From NCBI RefSeq assembly GCF_003668565.1, contig NZ_RCWJ01000002.1, positions 62,001 through 126,000 on the forward strand: a stretch of DNA of 64,000 bases. The letters run 5' to 3'. The notes beneath the pieces were generated by a model. The model saw only the letters and a program-made list of their open reading frames with translations. It had not been told where the DNA came from and did not search any database. The DNA is from Mycetocola zhadangensis. GTDB lineage: Bacteria > Actinomycetota > Actinomycetes > Actinomycetales > Microbacteriaceae. Below are positions 26,140 to 36,359 of the stretch, piece after piece; the stretch's first letter is position 1, and every line of letters begins with the position of its first letter. The position numbers were made by a program, and so were the translations under genes.

Positions 26140-26309
26140 GGAGCTGAGGTGCCCCGAACGGCTCCAACCGTTGCGCTAGGTGGATGGGCGCGGGTGCGAC
26201 GGCGCCCGGTGCGGGGTTGAGGGCGCGAGGTGCGCCGGACGCGAGGTGCGCGAGACGCGACGTGCGAGGTGCGAGGTGCGCACGGCCTTGGTCGCCGGGC
26301 TGGGTGAGC
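26140..26309. repeat. Intergenic low-complexity GCGAGGTGCG tract
   Basis: Between the repeat cluster and the broken XRE gene, 26224-26281 consists of imperfect copies of GCGAGGTGCG and GCGACGTGCG. No gene is supported in 26140-26309; apparent reading frames here are continuations of frames from the neighbouring pseudogene. Confidence 0.6.
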
Positions 26310-26595
26310 CTATGGCTGAGCCGACGCGCGGCCCGGCCAGAGGTTTGCTTCGAGGCCACGCTCGAGTTTCGCCACCGTGTACAGGTCGGGCCAGGTCCGG
26401 CCCTGCAGAATCGCCGATATCGTGCTGTGGTCGACCCCCGGCAGCCTCCGCGGCAGCGCGAAGGGTGCGGTCGCCGATCGCGGCGCGGAGGTTAGCCGTG
26501 AATTGGCGGGCAACCTCGCCGACCGGGTCGGTGGATGCGGCATCGGGCCACCCATCGACGAGCTCCCTCGGCGTAGGTCGCGATGGTCGTGGCAT
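26310..26595 (-). pseudogene. Frameshifted XRE-family (helix-turn-helix) regulator
   Basis: Read from ATG 26595, the protein runs VGEVARQFTANLRAAIGDR, TLRAAAEAAG and then loses meaning. Continuing in the next frame gives GVDHSTISAILQGRTWPDL and TVAKLERGLEANLWPG. Joined, these form a complete XRE-type helix-turn-helix domain of about 94 residues. The break falls at a run of five C (26435-26439 on the shown strand), where four would restore the frame. TACGCT lies six bases before the ATG, so the promoter looks intact. It is either a real frameshift or a homopolymer error in the sequence; if the latter, it is an intact small DNA-binding protein. Confidence 0.75.
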
Positions 26596-26634
26596 ACCTC
26601 GAGCGTAAGGGATCGGAGTTCGGCGAAGCCCGAG

Positions 26635-27558
26635 TTAGTGCACGTACTCCACGAGGTCGAGCCCGATCGTGTGCATCGCGTCGAGCACAGCGAGCCGCGT
26701 GGTGAGGCCCGAGTCGGTGAAGGACGCGGACACCGCGTATGCAACACCGGCTCGCGGTCCGCGAACAGCACCGACATCGGTGCGCACCCCAACGTCGGTG
26801 CCCGTCTTGTTGAAGATCTGGATGCCGTGGTCACCGCTGCGGTGCGCGAGCGGGTCGAGACCGAACGCCGATGCGACCATCGAGAGGTCATTGTTGAGCG
26901 AGAGCCAGCTGGTGACGCGCTGGCTCGTTTCCTGGTTCACGACTTCGCCGCGGGCCAGGGCGGAGAACAGCCAGGCGAGCTCTTTCATGGAGCCGACCGA
27001 CAGTTGCGGGGCGTCATCGGGCCCGCGACTGTCACGCACCTTATCGAGAAGGGCCAGTCGCTTCAGGCCGATCGACTCGGCTCGTTCACGCACGGAGTCG
27101 AGGCCGACGCGACGGAGCAGAACGTTCGTGGCGAGATTGTCGCTTGTCGCGGCAACGAGGGCAGCCAGGTCGGCAACGGGAAAGGACGGCACCTGCAGGT
27201 GCTGCCAGATACCCGAGTTGCCGACGGAGTCGTCCGACTCACGATCGAGGATCGTGAGAGCGGCGAAATCGGGGTCGGAGAGTTTCGCCGCAACGTCGAT
27301 CAGCAGAAGGACCTTGCCGATCGAGGCCGTCGGCATGACGACGTAGTCGTCGACGCTGAGCAGCTCGGCGCCGCTGGAGAGATCGGTGACCCGCGCGGAC
27401 ACCTGAACGCCGTTTCGCGCCAGGTAGCCGAGCGCCTTGAAACTGCGGGTGAACGACTCGCTCGGTTCGGTGGATCGGTGCTTGGCACGTCGACGATCCC
27501 GCGCACGCAGTCTCCCGTGGGAGTGCGGTGCTGGGGGTTGCTGAGTCGGCGGTACCAC
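26635..27558 (-). CDS. Class A beta-lactamase-fold serine hydrolase
   Basis: Encodes 307 residues. The three active-site motifs are present: SIGK (S79-K82), SDN (139-141) and KTG (251-253). It should be a serine acyl enzyme of the class A beta-lactamase/penicillin-recognition fold. However, there is no signal peptide or lipobox; the first about 35 residues are polar and basic, and I see no clear omega-loop glutamate (the E166 position). It may therefore be a cytosolic or otherwise atypical hydrolase rather than a resistance enzyme. The GTG at 27558 is supported by GGAGA seven bases upstream. No beta-lactam regulator is nearby. Confidence 0.8.
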   Translation of the reverse strand: MVPPTQQPPAPHSHGRLRARDRRRAKHRSTEPSESFTRSFKALGYLARNGVQVSARVTDLSSGAELLSVDDYVVMPTASIGKVLLLIDVAAKLSDPDFAALTILDRESDDSVGNSGIWQHLQVPSFPVADLAALVAATSDNLATNVLLRRVGLDSVRERAESIGLKRLALLDKVRDSRGPDDAPQLSVGSMKELAWLFSALARGEVVNQETSQRVTSWLSLNNDLSMVASAFGLDPLAHRSGDHGIQIFNKTGTDVGVRTDVGAVRGPRAGVAYAVSASFTDSGLTTRLAVLDAMHTIGLDLVEYVH

Positions 27559-27752
27559 TGGGGTTCTCCATCACAAGAAGCGACTCGTCCGTGACCACTC
27601 GGAAGCGTGTGCCCGCGAACCATCGACGTCGATAACGGCCGACTGCTGCACTCGCCCCGTTCACCCTCGCGTCCGGTTTCGACCGTTTTCCACGCTACCC
27701 CAAATGCCCTCCCCGTATCTCAAAAATGCCGAGGAATGCACCCGGAATGGGG

Positions 27753-29807
27753 CTACCAGATGGTGACGCGCTCGGCCTCGTCGAGCCACAGCGCGTCTGT
27801 CGCCGTGACGCCGAACGTGTCGTAGAACTCATCGATGTTGCGCACGATCTGGTTGCAGCGGAACTCGTTCGGGGAGTGCGGGTCGATCGCTAGCAGCCGG
27901 ATCGCCTCGGCGTCGCGGCTCTTCTGCTGCCAAGCCTGGGCCCAGGAGAGGAAGAAGCGCTCGGCCCCTGTGAGACCGTCGATCACGGGCGGTTCCTCGC
28001 CGCCGAGCGAAAGCAGGTACGCCTTCCAGGCGATAGAGAGCCCGCCGAGGTCTCCGATGTTCTCGCCGATGGTCAGCGCGCCGTTGACGTGGTTGTCGGG
28101 CACCTGGGCGGGAGCGAGCGTGTTGTACTGCTCGATCAGGGATGCCGTCCGCTGCTCAAACGCTGCTCGGTCTTCTTCGGTCCACCAGTCGGTGAGTCGT
28201 CCGTCGCCGTCGTACTTCGAGCCCTGATCGTCGAAGCCGTGCCCGATCTCATGCCCGATAACCGCGCCGATCGCACCGTAATTTGCGGCAGCATCGCGCT
28301 TCTCATCGAAGAACGGGAACTGAAGGATGGCGGCCGGGAAGACGATCTCGTTAAAACCCGGGTTGTAATAGGCGTTGATCGTCTGTGGGGTCATGAACCA
28401 CTCGTCGCGGTCGAGCGGCTTGCCGATCTTGCCGAGCTCGCGGTCGAATTCGAACGCGCTGGCACGGCGCACATTGCCGAGCAGGTCGCGCTTGTCGACG
28501 GTAAGCGTCGCATAGTCGCGCCATTTCACCGGGAAGCCGATCTTCGGCGTGAACTTCTCCAGCTTCTCCAGGGCGCGCGCCCGGGTGGCCTCGCTCATCC
28601 AGTCGAGAGTGGAGATCGACTGCCGGTACGCCTCGACCAGGTAGTCGACGAGAACGTCCATCTGCTCCTTGGCCTGCGGCGGGAAGTGCCGCTCGACGTA
28701 GATCTTGCCAACGGCCTCACCCATGACGCCCTCGACCAGAGAAACACCGCGCTTCCACCGTTCGCGCAGCTCGGGCGTGCCCGAGAGGGTGCGGCCGTAG
28801 AAGTCGAAGTTCTCCTCGACGAAGTCACTCGACAGGTAGGGCGCAGCGCCGTGGATCACCTTCCACGCCAGCCAGTCCTTCCACGCCTCGAGCCGCGACG
28901 GAACGAGAAGCGGCGCGAGGTCTTCGAAGAAGCTCGGCTCGCGAACCACTACCTCATCGAAGGCACCCTCTGGCGCTCCAAGCCCCACCCGCCACGTTTC
29001 GAGCAGTCCGGCGGCTGCGCCGGATACCTCACGCGGGTCGCTGCCAACGGCGGCCGTCCCCGCGAACAGCGCCGAAGCATCCGCCCACGAATACAGGTTG
29101 TATGTCGCCTCGCTGTCGCGGGTGCGCACGTTGTCCCAGTGGGCAGCGGCGATGCTCGTCTCGAGCTCGAACACCCGCTGGGCCCGCACATCGGCGGCCG
29201 TGGCCTCCTCACCGGCGGGAATGCCGTCAGCGGCAAGCTCGAACAAGCGCTGCACGTGGGCCAGGTAGGCCTCGCGAATCGCCGCGAACGAGTCCTCGCG
29301 GTAGTAGCTCTCATCGGGCAGCGAGATGCCGCCCTGCTCGATCTGCACGAGGTAGCGCTCGGGGTTGCCCGGGTCGTTGTCGACGTAGAGCTGGAAGAAA
29401 CCGCCGACTCCGGCCCGCTCCAGCCCCGCGACCGTCGACACCAGCTGCTCGATCGACTCAATCGCGTCAATCGAGGCCAGCTGCTCGGCGATCGGCGCCA
29501 CCCCAAGCGTGTCGATCAGTTCGTCGTCCATGAAGCTCGAGTAGAGGTCGCCGACCTTGCGCTGCTCGAGAGCCGTGTCGCCTGAGGGCTCCCCCGTGGC
29601 ATCCTGCGCCTCGGAAATGATGTCCTTGACGGCCTTCTCGGCCTCTTCGGCCAGCTGGTGGAAAGATCCCCAGCGCGCCTTATCGGCTGGAATCTCGGTG
29701 CGATCGAGCCATTTGCCGTTCACGTGGCGGTAGAGGTCGTCCTGCGGACGCACCCCCTTGTCGAGTTCGTCGAGTGCAATACCGGAGTCGAGCGGTGCGT
29801 TCGTCAT
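27753..29807 (-). CDS. pepO: M13 family zinc metalloendopeptidase (neprilysin/PepO-like)
   Basis: Encodes 684 residues. The zinc site GHEIGHGFDDQG (HEIGH near residue 516), the third ligand in ENIGDLGG, and NAYYNPGFNEIVFPAAILQ are M13 hallmarks. It hydrolyses peptides in a closed chamber. There is no signal peptide, so this is a cytoplasmic PepO type. The N-terminal domain (LDKGVRPQDDLYRHVNGKWL) is complete and length matches the family. It stands alone, with 194 bases to the next gene downstream in which I see nothing notable. Confidence 0.94.
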   Translation of the reverse strand: MTNAPLDSGIALDELDKGVRPQDDLYRHVNGKWLDRTEIPADKARWGSFHQLAEEAEKAVKDIISEAQDATGEPSGDTALEQRKVGDLYSSFMDDELIDTLGVAPIAEQLASIDAIESIEQLVSTVAGLERAGVGGFFQLYVDNDPGNPERYLVQIEQGGISLPDESYYREDSFAAIREAYLAHVQRLFELAADGIPAGEEATAADVRAQRVFELETSIAAAHWDNVRTRDSEATYNLYSWADASALFAGTAAVGSDPREVSGAAAGLLETWRVGLGAPEGAFDEVVVREPSFFEDLAPLLVPSRLEAWKDWLAWKVIHGAAPYLSSDFVEENFDFYGRTLSGTPELRERWKRGVSLVEGVMGEAVGKIYVERHFPPQAKEQMDVLVDYLVEAYRQSISTLDWMSEATRARALEKLEKFTPKIGFPVKWRDYATLTVDKRDLLGNVRRASAFEFDRELGKIGKPLDRDEWFMTPQTINAYYNPGFNEIVFPAAILQFPFFDEKRDAAANYGAIGAVIGHEIGHGFDDQGSKYDGDGRLTDWWTEEDRAAFEQRTASLIEQYNTLAPAQVPDNHVNGALTIGENIGDLGGLSIAWKAYLLSLGGEEPPVIDGLTGAERFFLSWAQAWQQKSRDAEAIRLLAIDPHSPNEFRCNQIVRNIDEFYDTFGVTATDALWLDEAERVTIW

Positions 29808-29881
29808 GATTCCACCCTAGTTGTGAGGCGGTTTTGACAGGCGAGCGGATGCCATCGGCAGCGTCGGCGCGTTACGCCCGG

Positions 29882-30448
29882 TTAAGAGGCGGCCGGCTCC
29901 ACAGCGAGGGTCCTGACGAACCGGAGCACAAGGGCACGGTGCCTGTCGATGTCGCTGCGGCCGTTCTCGCGCGTGTTTGGGTGCCACTGCTCGCACAGGG
30001 CAATGAGTGCCTCGAGGATCGTCACGGCGTCCCAGTCCGTCGTGACCAGACCGGCGTCCTGCAACCGAGCGAGCTCGGAGACAGCACCAACGCCGCTCTG
30101 GCCGGTGTCCATCAGCTGGAAGAACTCGTCTTCCCGCTCGAGTCTGGCCCAGGTCATCGTGCGGGTGTTGGCGGGGTCATTCACCACGAAGTCGAAGATC
30201 GCGTTCGCCAGCGAGTCGATGTCGCGGTGCTCGGTCCTGATCGCCTCGGCGAGGCTGGCCGCGGCATCGAGCACGACCGCGTCGAAGAGTCCCTGTTTGT
30301 CTGAGTAGTACGCGTAGATCCGTTGCACGTTGGCGCCAGCCGCTTTGGCGATGCGCTCGACTCGACCGCCAGCGAGCCCGTGCGCGGCGAATTCTTCCCT
30401 CGCGGCGTCGAGGATGACCTTTCTGGTCCGAACCGATGGCGATGTCAT
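29882..30448 (-). CDS. TetR/AcrR-family transcriptional regulator
   Basis: Encodes 188 residues. The N-terminal helix-turn-helix reads VILDAAREEFAAHGLAGGRV followed by IAKAAGANVQRIYAYYSDKQGLF, typical of TetR. The C-terminal ligand domain is generic. It is divergent from the MFS exporter at 30499, with 50 AT-rich bases between, and so most likely represses that exporter and itself until a ligand binds. An ATCATGAT palindrome (30452-30459) and a second palindrome lie in that gap. Confidence 0.9.
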   Translation of the reverse strand: MTSPSVRTRKVILDAAREEFAAHGLAGGRVERIAKAAGANVQRIYAYYSDKQGLFDAVVLDAAASLAEAIRTEHRDIDSLANAIFDFVVNDPANTRTMTWARLEREDEFFQLMDTGQSGVGAVSELARLQDAGLVTTDWDAVTILEALIALCEQWHPNTRENGRSDIDRHRALVLRFVRTLAVEPAAS

Positions 30449-30471
30449 GTCATCATGATAGAGCTAAAAAG

Positions 30472-30485
30472 CAAATACTTATTTG
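30472..30485. promoter_or_regulatory. Candidate TetR operator in the TetR-MFS gap
   Basis: CAAATACTTATTTG is a 14-base palindrome with six of seven pairs matched, in unusually AT-rich DNA just before the ribosome site of the exporter. ATCATGAT (30452-30459) is a shorter perfect palindrome beside it. Confidence 0.5.
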
Positions 30486-30498
30486 GAAAAGGTTTCCT

Positions 30499-31944
30499 GT
30501 GTCAGTTCCGTCCGAAGCTCCCCTCTCTACCAAGCGCCGCTGGTGGGTGCTCGCCATCGTGGCGCTCACCCAGCTGGTGGTCGTTCTCGACGGCACCATC
30601 GTCAACATTGCCCTGCCGCAGGCGCAGGCCGACCTTGGGCTCACCGATGTCGAACGCCAGTGGGTCGTCACCGCGTACGCCCTCGCCTTCGGTGCGCTGC
30701 TCCTTCTGGGCGGACGTATCGCCGACTACTGGGGGCGTAAGCGCTCATTCATGGTCGGCATGGTCGGCTTCGGTATCGCCAGTGCATACGGCGGACTCAT
30801 CGGCACCGGTATCGAACTCATCGTTGCGCGCGGCCTTCAGGGCCTGTTCGCCGCACTGATGGCACCGGCGGCTTTGGCCATCCTCACAACGACGTTCCCC
30901 TCCGGCCGTGAGCGCAACACGGCGTTTGCGGTCTTCGGCTCGATCGGTGGAGCGGGCGCCGCTGTCGGCCTCGTGCTCGGCGGAGTGCTCACCGAGTTCT
31001 TCAGCTGGCGCTGGTGCCTCCTCGTCAACGTGCCGATCGTCCTGGTTGCGATGATCGCCGCCGCGTTCCTTCTCCGCGAGAGCAAGGCAGAGGGCGACAA
31101 CAAGTACGACTTCCTCGGCACAGTGCTCGTCGCGTTCGGACTCGGCGCACTCGTTTACGGTCTCACCCTCGCCGAACACGGCTGGAACTCGCTCGGCGTC
31201 TGGGCCTGCCTTGGTGCCGGCGTCGTGCTGATGGCACTCTTCTTCTACTCGCAGTCCAAAATCGCCCAGCCGCTACTCCCGCTTCGCGTCATCGCGAGCA
31301 GGGTGCGCGGCGGTTCGCTCCTGCTCCAGATGGTGTCCGGCAGCGTGATGATCGGCATGATGTTGTACGTCACGCTGCACCTGCAGATCGTGCTCGGATT
31401 CTCACCGCTCCTGGCCGGCGTCGCCTCCCTCCCACTGACAATCGTGATCAGCATCGTCGCACCCATCGCAACCAAGCTCCTGCCCCGCATCGGACCGAAG
31501 CCGCTCATGGTCGCCGGCCCGCTCATCGCCGCGGTCGGCATGGTCTGGTTGAGTGGGCTCACATCCACCGGCGGCTACCTGGCCGAAATCCTCCCAGGCA
31601 TGGTGCTCCTCGGCATCGGAATGGCCATGCTCTTCGTGCCGATGCAAAACCTCGCGCTTCTCGGAGTCGAACCCCACGACGCTGGGGCGGCGAGCGCGGC
31701 GAACACGGCGGCCATGCAGATCGGTGGCTCAATCGGCCTCGGGATTTACACCGCGCTGTACACGGCGGGCAGCGCGAGCGGGACCGGCTTCGACGCCCTG
31801 GTCTCCGGTTACTCCGCAGTCTTCATCGGAACGGCCGTCGCGCTGGTTGTTGGTTCGATCATCGCGGCCACGTTCATCCGCGGCCCCAAAGAGACGCTGA
31901 TGCCCATGGGCGAGCCGGCCGAGAAGGTGCTGCACCTCGGTTAG
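30499..31944 (+). CDS. MFS transporter, DHA2 family, TetR-controlled
   Basis: Encodes 481 residues with about 14 hydrophobic segments. VVLDGTIVNIALPQAQADLG (motif D1), GGRIADYWGRKRSF (motif A) and a GSIGGAGAAVGLVLGGVL motif-C-like stretch identify a DHA2 drug:H+ antiporter. The GTG at 30499 is chosen for AAAAGG six bases upstream. It forms a divergent pair with the TetR gene and ends at a strong hairpin. Substrates are probably hydrophobic toxic compounds, by family. Confidence 0.9.
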   Translation: MSVPSEAPLSTKRRWWVLAIVALTQLVVVLDGTIVNIALPQAQADLGLTDVERQWVVTAYALAFGALLLLGGRIADYWGRKRSFMVGMVGFGIASAYGGLIGTGIELIVARGLQGLFAALMAPAALAILTTTFPSGRERNTAFAVFGSIGGAGAAVGLVLGGVLTEFFSWRWCLLVNVPIVLVAMIAAAFLLRESKAEGDNKYDFLGTVLVAFGLGALVYGLTLAEHGWNSLGVWACLGAGVVLMALFFYSQSKIAQPLLPLRVIASRVRGGSLLLQMVSGSVMIGMMLYVTLHLQIVLGFSPLLAGVASLPLTIVISIVAPIATKLLPRIGPKPLMVAGPLIAAVGMVWLSGLTSTGGYLAEILPGMVLLGIGMAMLFVPMQNLALLGVEPHDAGAASAANTAAMQIGGSIGLGIYTALYTAGSASGTGFDALVSGYSAVFIGTAVALVVGSIIAATFIRGPKETLMPMGEPAEKVLHLG

Positions 31945-31951
31945 CGGCCCA

Positions 31952-31995
31952 CGCCCTTCCTTCCGACGGCTCGTCCGTCGGAAGGAAGGGCGTTT
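31952..31995. terminator. Strong hairpin terminator
   Basis: An 18-base perfect stem beginning CGCCCTTCCTTCCGACGG around CTCGT, followed by TTT. It ends the MFS gene and, from the other strand, may end the HbpS-like gene. Confidence 0.9.
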
Positions 31996-32001
31996 CACTT
32001 T

Positions 32002-32403
32002 TTAGAGCGCGGCCACCCCGGCTTCAGCGACGGTCTGGTCCTGCTCGCCCGACCCACCGCTCACGCCGAGGCCACCGACAACTGTCCCGTCGCGGGTGAT
32101 CGGAATGCCGCCGGCAAAGATCATCACCTTGCCTGCGTTGCTCGCGGAAATGCCGAAGAACTGCTGGCCAGGCTGCGAGTTCTCGGCGAGGTCCCTGGTC
32201 GAGATGTCGAAGGCACGCGCTGTCCACGCCTTGCTGATCGAGATGTCGACGCTCCCGATCCAGGCGCCGTCCATTCGTACGTGGGCGATGAGGTTTCCGC
32301 CGGCGTCAACGACGGCGATGTTCATGGGCTGGCCGATTTCCTGGGCCCGTTTCTCCGCGGCGGCGATGAGGGTGCGTGCGTCGTTGAGGGTGAGTGCGTT
32401 CAT
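32002..32403 (-). CDS. GlcG/HbpS-family protein
   Basis: Encodes 133 residues. The family pattern is clear: LTLNDARTLIAAAEKRAQEIG, NIAVVDAGGNLIAHVRMDGAW, GIPITRDGTVVGGLGVSGGSG. Relatives include GlcG of glycolate loci and the haem-binding HbpS. It lacks the secretion signal of HbpS and is therefore cytosolic. ATG 32403 follows AGGAGCACC; the longer frame upstream is not supported. Whether it binds haem, corrinoid or another ligand is open, although a large haem cluster lies in the same window. Confidence 0.87.
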   Translation of the reverse strand: MNALTLNDARTLIAAAEKRAQEIGQPMNIAVVDAGGNLIAHVRMDGAWIGSVDISISKAWTARAFDISTRDLAENSQPGQQFFGISASNAGKVMIFAGGIPITRDGTVVGGLGVSGGSGEQDQTVAEAGVAAL

Positions 32404-32452
32404 GGTGCTCCTGACGTCGGTGTCGAACGAGTTGCGCCCATCGTACGTTCCT

Positions 32453-32896
32453 TCAGTCGGCGCGCTCGAGGGTTCCGATCTCCTGATCGGCGCTGTCGAA
32501 GATCTGAAGCTCATCGTCGTTGCCCGCAACCAGGGTGGCCGAGGCCGCCCCGCTCAGCCAGGTATCGACGCCCTCGCAGGCCATCAGTGTGCTGGCGATG
32601 TCGGAGAGGAGCACCGTGTCCCCCTCCACGCTCCATGTCCCGACGAGGCGGTTGCAGCCATCGGTGCCCGTGAGCCCTCCCTCTGCGTCGAACACGAGGT
32701 TGGGTTCCTGCACAGCGGTGGATCCCCAGGTGCCGACAAGCGTGTTGGTGGTCAGCGCCTTCGCTGTTTCGGTTGCCTTCGGCGACGGCTCGTCGCCTGA
32801 CCCGCCCGACGAGGCGCACCCACCGAGCAACAGCCCAGCCGCGAGCGTCGAGACGGCAATCGAAACCCGGGAAACCGGAAAACGTGAAGCGACCAT
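32453..32896 (-). CDS. META-domain lipoprotein (HslJ-like)
   Basis: Encodes 147 residues. The signal sequence ends in a lipobox, LLGGC, with C27 as the lipidated residue, followed by a Ser/Gly-rich linker. The rest is a META domain: LVGTWGSTAVQEPNLVFD, GLTGTDGCNRLVGTWS and STLMACEGVDTWL, with the two cysteines typical of HslJ-type proteins. GGAGGTG precedes ATG 32896. It should be anchored to the outer face of the cytoplasmic membrane. Related proteins are linked to stress or antibiotic tolerance, but a mechanism is not known. Confidence 0.87.
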   Translation of the reverse strand: MVASRFPVSRVSIAVSTLAAGLLLGGCASSGGSGDEPSPKATETAKALTTNTLVGTWGSTAVQEPNLVFDAEGGLTGTDGCNRLVGTWSVEGDTVLLSDIASTLMACEGVDTWLSGAASATLVAGNDDELQIFDSADQEIGTLERAD

Positions 32897-33018
32897 GGTG
32901 CACCTCCGATGTGGCACCCCGTGCTGCTCGCGACTCGATCCCGTGATCTCGGAATCCTCGGCGAAACCCATCGCACCGATGCCCGTGAGCGCCATCCTAA
33001 CCAGCGAAGCGGCGGCTG

Positions 33019-34634
33019 TCACGCACTCGCGATATCCCGTTTTTCAAGCAGAACGGATGCCACGACACCGGCACCAAGCGCGAGGGCAAGCATCACAAAT
33101 CCACTGCTCCAGTCGGTTTCCGATCCAATCGCAGCCGGCGCGTGAGTGAACGGCGAGAGGTTGTTCAGCCAGTCCGGGAATCCGATGAGTTTGCCGAACA
33201 ACCCGACGAACGCCCCCGCCGTGAGCAGTGCCCAGCCGAGCGGAGCGGTGTACCGCGGCAGCAGGACGAAAATCAGCGCGACGGTGCCGAGATAGAGCAG
33301 CGGGGCAGGCAGTTGGGCGAGTGCCGACGCCACAGCGTCCGAGTTTGACGCGCTCGCGGCTCCGACGGCGGCAGCTGCCCCGATGGCGGCAAGGGCTGCG
33401 ACGCCGAGCACGAGAACCACAGCGACCACCCCGACCACCAGATAGTCGACGAGCCACCGCACACGCCGTACCGGCGTTGCCAGAACGAGCTCGGCCGTCG
33501 TGACGGCTTCCTCCTGCCTGGCACGAACAGCTGCCTGGACGGCGCAACCGGCCGCGAGCACGCCGACCAGATTGAAGATCGCCGTGAGGAACGCCTGGTC
33601 CAGGGTCTCGCCTCCGTCAGACAGCCGCCGCAACTGCTCGGCGAGCGGGTTGTTCGCGACGTCATTCTGCCCAGCGACGGTTCCGAGGGCACCGGCGAAA
33701 ACGCCGAGCAGAAGCCCGCCGAGCACCCAGCCGATCACGCTCGGCCGATGCAGCCGCCAGGCCAGGCCGATCGAGCTCGACAGGCTCCGCCTGGCGGTTG
33801 CGCGCCCAACTCCGGCGCCGAAAACACTCGCCCCACTGTCACGCGTCACAGCGAGCAAACACGCGGATGCCGTCAGTACGACCGCGAGGGCGAGGTTCAG
33901 CAGCAGCGGAGTCCAGTCATTGGCCGTGAACGGGTGCGTTGCGAGACCCCAGCCGATCGGCGACAACGCACTGGGCCAGGCGCTTTGCACAACGAGGCCG
34001 TCCTGCGACACCTCGCCGAACGCGTCCCCGACGCCGCGGGCGAGGTAGGCAAGCAAAACGGAACCGGCCGCGACGGCATTCGCTGCACGGGAGGTGAGCA
34101 TCAGTTCTGAGGCGAGGAGACCGACCGCGAGAAACGAGAGCCCGATCGCCCCGAGGGCGACTCCGGTGAGCACCGAGCCCGCGACGTCCATACCGGCCGC
34201 CACGCAGCATCCGCTCACCATCACCGCCATCAGCAGGTTGACGATCACTCCCCACACCACCGTCGCGCTGAGCGGAAGCAACCGGGGAATCGGTGTTGCG
34301 CCGACGAGTTCTGCACGACCGGTCTCCTCCTCGGCTCGGGAGTGGCGAACGGCGAGGAATGTGTTGATCAAACCGACGAGCAGGCCGAGAAAGGAGAAGG
34401 ATGAAAAGATGAAGAGCGCGTCCAGATCCACGCCCTGCGGCGGGCCGCGGAGCACGAGAATGGCCGGATTCGCCGTGGCCAGTTGAATCAGGGCGGCCCG
34501 CTCGCTTTCCTCGCCGAAAACGTCCTGAAGCGCCGATGCGGTGAGGAACACGATCGTGGCCATCACGAGGAGCCAGCTGAGCACCTGCACCCGGTCACGC
34601 CGAACACGCTGTCGAAGCAGCGTGAAGAAGATGC

Positions 34635-34638
<4 letters not shown>
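33019..34638 (-). CDS. ABC-2-type exporter permease (two-repeat)
   Basis: Encodes 539 residues with about 12 hydrophobic segments in two similar halves, each containing a charged loop of RAxEEExGRAEL type (RHSRAEEETGRAELVGATP; RARQEEAVTTAELVLATP). This internal duplication and motif belong to actinobacterial ABC-2 exporters of the tetronasin/anthrachelin type. The ATG overlaps the stop of the ATPase gene (ATGA), so both are made together. Likely exports an antibiotic or lipid. Confidence 0.88.
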
Positions 34639-35660
<1,022 letters not shown>

Positions 35661-35710
35661 GGAGCGGAACACTACGCCTGCCCGCGACGGTTGGTAAGGG
35701 GGTTTAGGCC

Positions 35711-36064
35711 CTATTCAACGAGGCAGAACGGGTGGCCGGCGGGGTCGAGAAACACCCGGAAATCGTCCTCACGATAGCCGGCGTCTGAGGCTCCGATCGC
35801 GAGTACCTGTTGCTCGGCGGCGTCGAGGTCGGCGACCCTGACGTCGATGTGCAGCTGTTGCGGTACGAGCTGGCCAGGCCACTGCGGTGGGTTGTAGTCG
35901 TCGATTTTCTGGAACGCCACCCGCGGACCGCCCTCGGGTTCCTGCAGGGCGACCCAGTCGTCCTGGTCAACGGCGCGCTGCATTCCGAGCAACTCTTCAT
36001 AGAACGAGGCAAGGGCGCGGGGGTCAGGGCAGTCGAGGACGACGCTGCGAAATTCACCGATCAT
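35711..36064 (-). CDS. VOC-family protein
   Basis: Encodes 117 residues. FRSVVLDCPDPRALASFYEELLGM opens a vicinal-oxygen-chelate domain; LHIDVRVADLDAAEQQVLAIGA and FRVFLDPAGHPFCLVE complete it. The HIDV histidine and the terminal glutamate fit metal ligand positions, but substrate is unknown. ATG 36064 has TAGTCT seven bases upstream and no ribosome site; the longer frame upstream is translated repeat DNA. Like the VOC gene at 25306, it is preceded by a cluster of the palindromic repeat family. Confidence 0.86.
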   Translation of the reverse strand: MIGEFRSVVLDCPDPRALASFYEELLGMQRAVDQDDWVALQEPEGGPRVAFQKIDDYNPPQWPGQLVPQQLHIDVRVADLDAAEQQVLAIGASDAGYREDDFRVFLDPAGHPFCLVE

Positions 36065-36105
36065 GAGGGTGAGACTACGGGGGCGGGCCCGGCCAGCGGA
36101 AGGCC

Positions 36106-36225
36106 TTGCTCGGTCACGAGCGGCGGCACGCACCATTGCGCGGTCACAAACGGCTGCACGCCCCTTTGCGCGGTCGAAAACGGCGGCACGCACCTTTGCT
36201 CGGTCGAAAACGGCTGTTCGTTGAC
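36106..36225. repeat. Four tandem 30-bp repeats
   Basis: Units start at 36106, 36136, 36166 and 36196, each beginning TTGCKCGGTC and continuing with a CGGCKGCACGCMCC-like stretch in the first three. The period is exactly 30. The last unit is also the left part of the 59-bp palindromic element. No spacers separate the units, so it is not a CRISPR array. Confidence 0.9.
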
Positions 36226-36254
36226 GAAAAATCCAACCCGTTGCGACCGAGCAA
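36196..36254. repeat. 59-bp palindrome-ended element, copy at the second locus
   Basis: Starts TTGCTCGGTCG and ends with the exact complement CGACCGAGCAA; inner AACGG and CCGTT extend the stem. It has the same length as the copy at 25906-25964 and shares its ends and parts of its interior (AAAACGGCT; ATCCAACC-like), while the loop differs. Confidence 0.85.
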
Positions 36255-36359
36255 CGCCCGCACCCGTCCCCAACCGCCGTTCGTGACCACGCCGGCGGCC
36301 AGCCGAACCTCGCGGCCGCCGACGAACCGACGCCGGCGGCCTCCCGTAGGCTCGAACGT

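Noticed and set aside
25756-26310. Transposable element in the repeat cluster
   Set aside because: No transposase, target duplications or terminal gene; treated as repeat family only.
36106-36225. Possible CRISPR array
   Set aside because: The units are directly adjacent with no unique spacers and no cas genes nearby.
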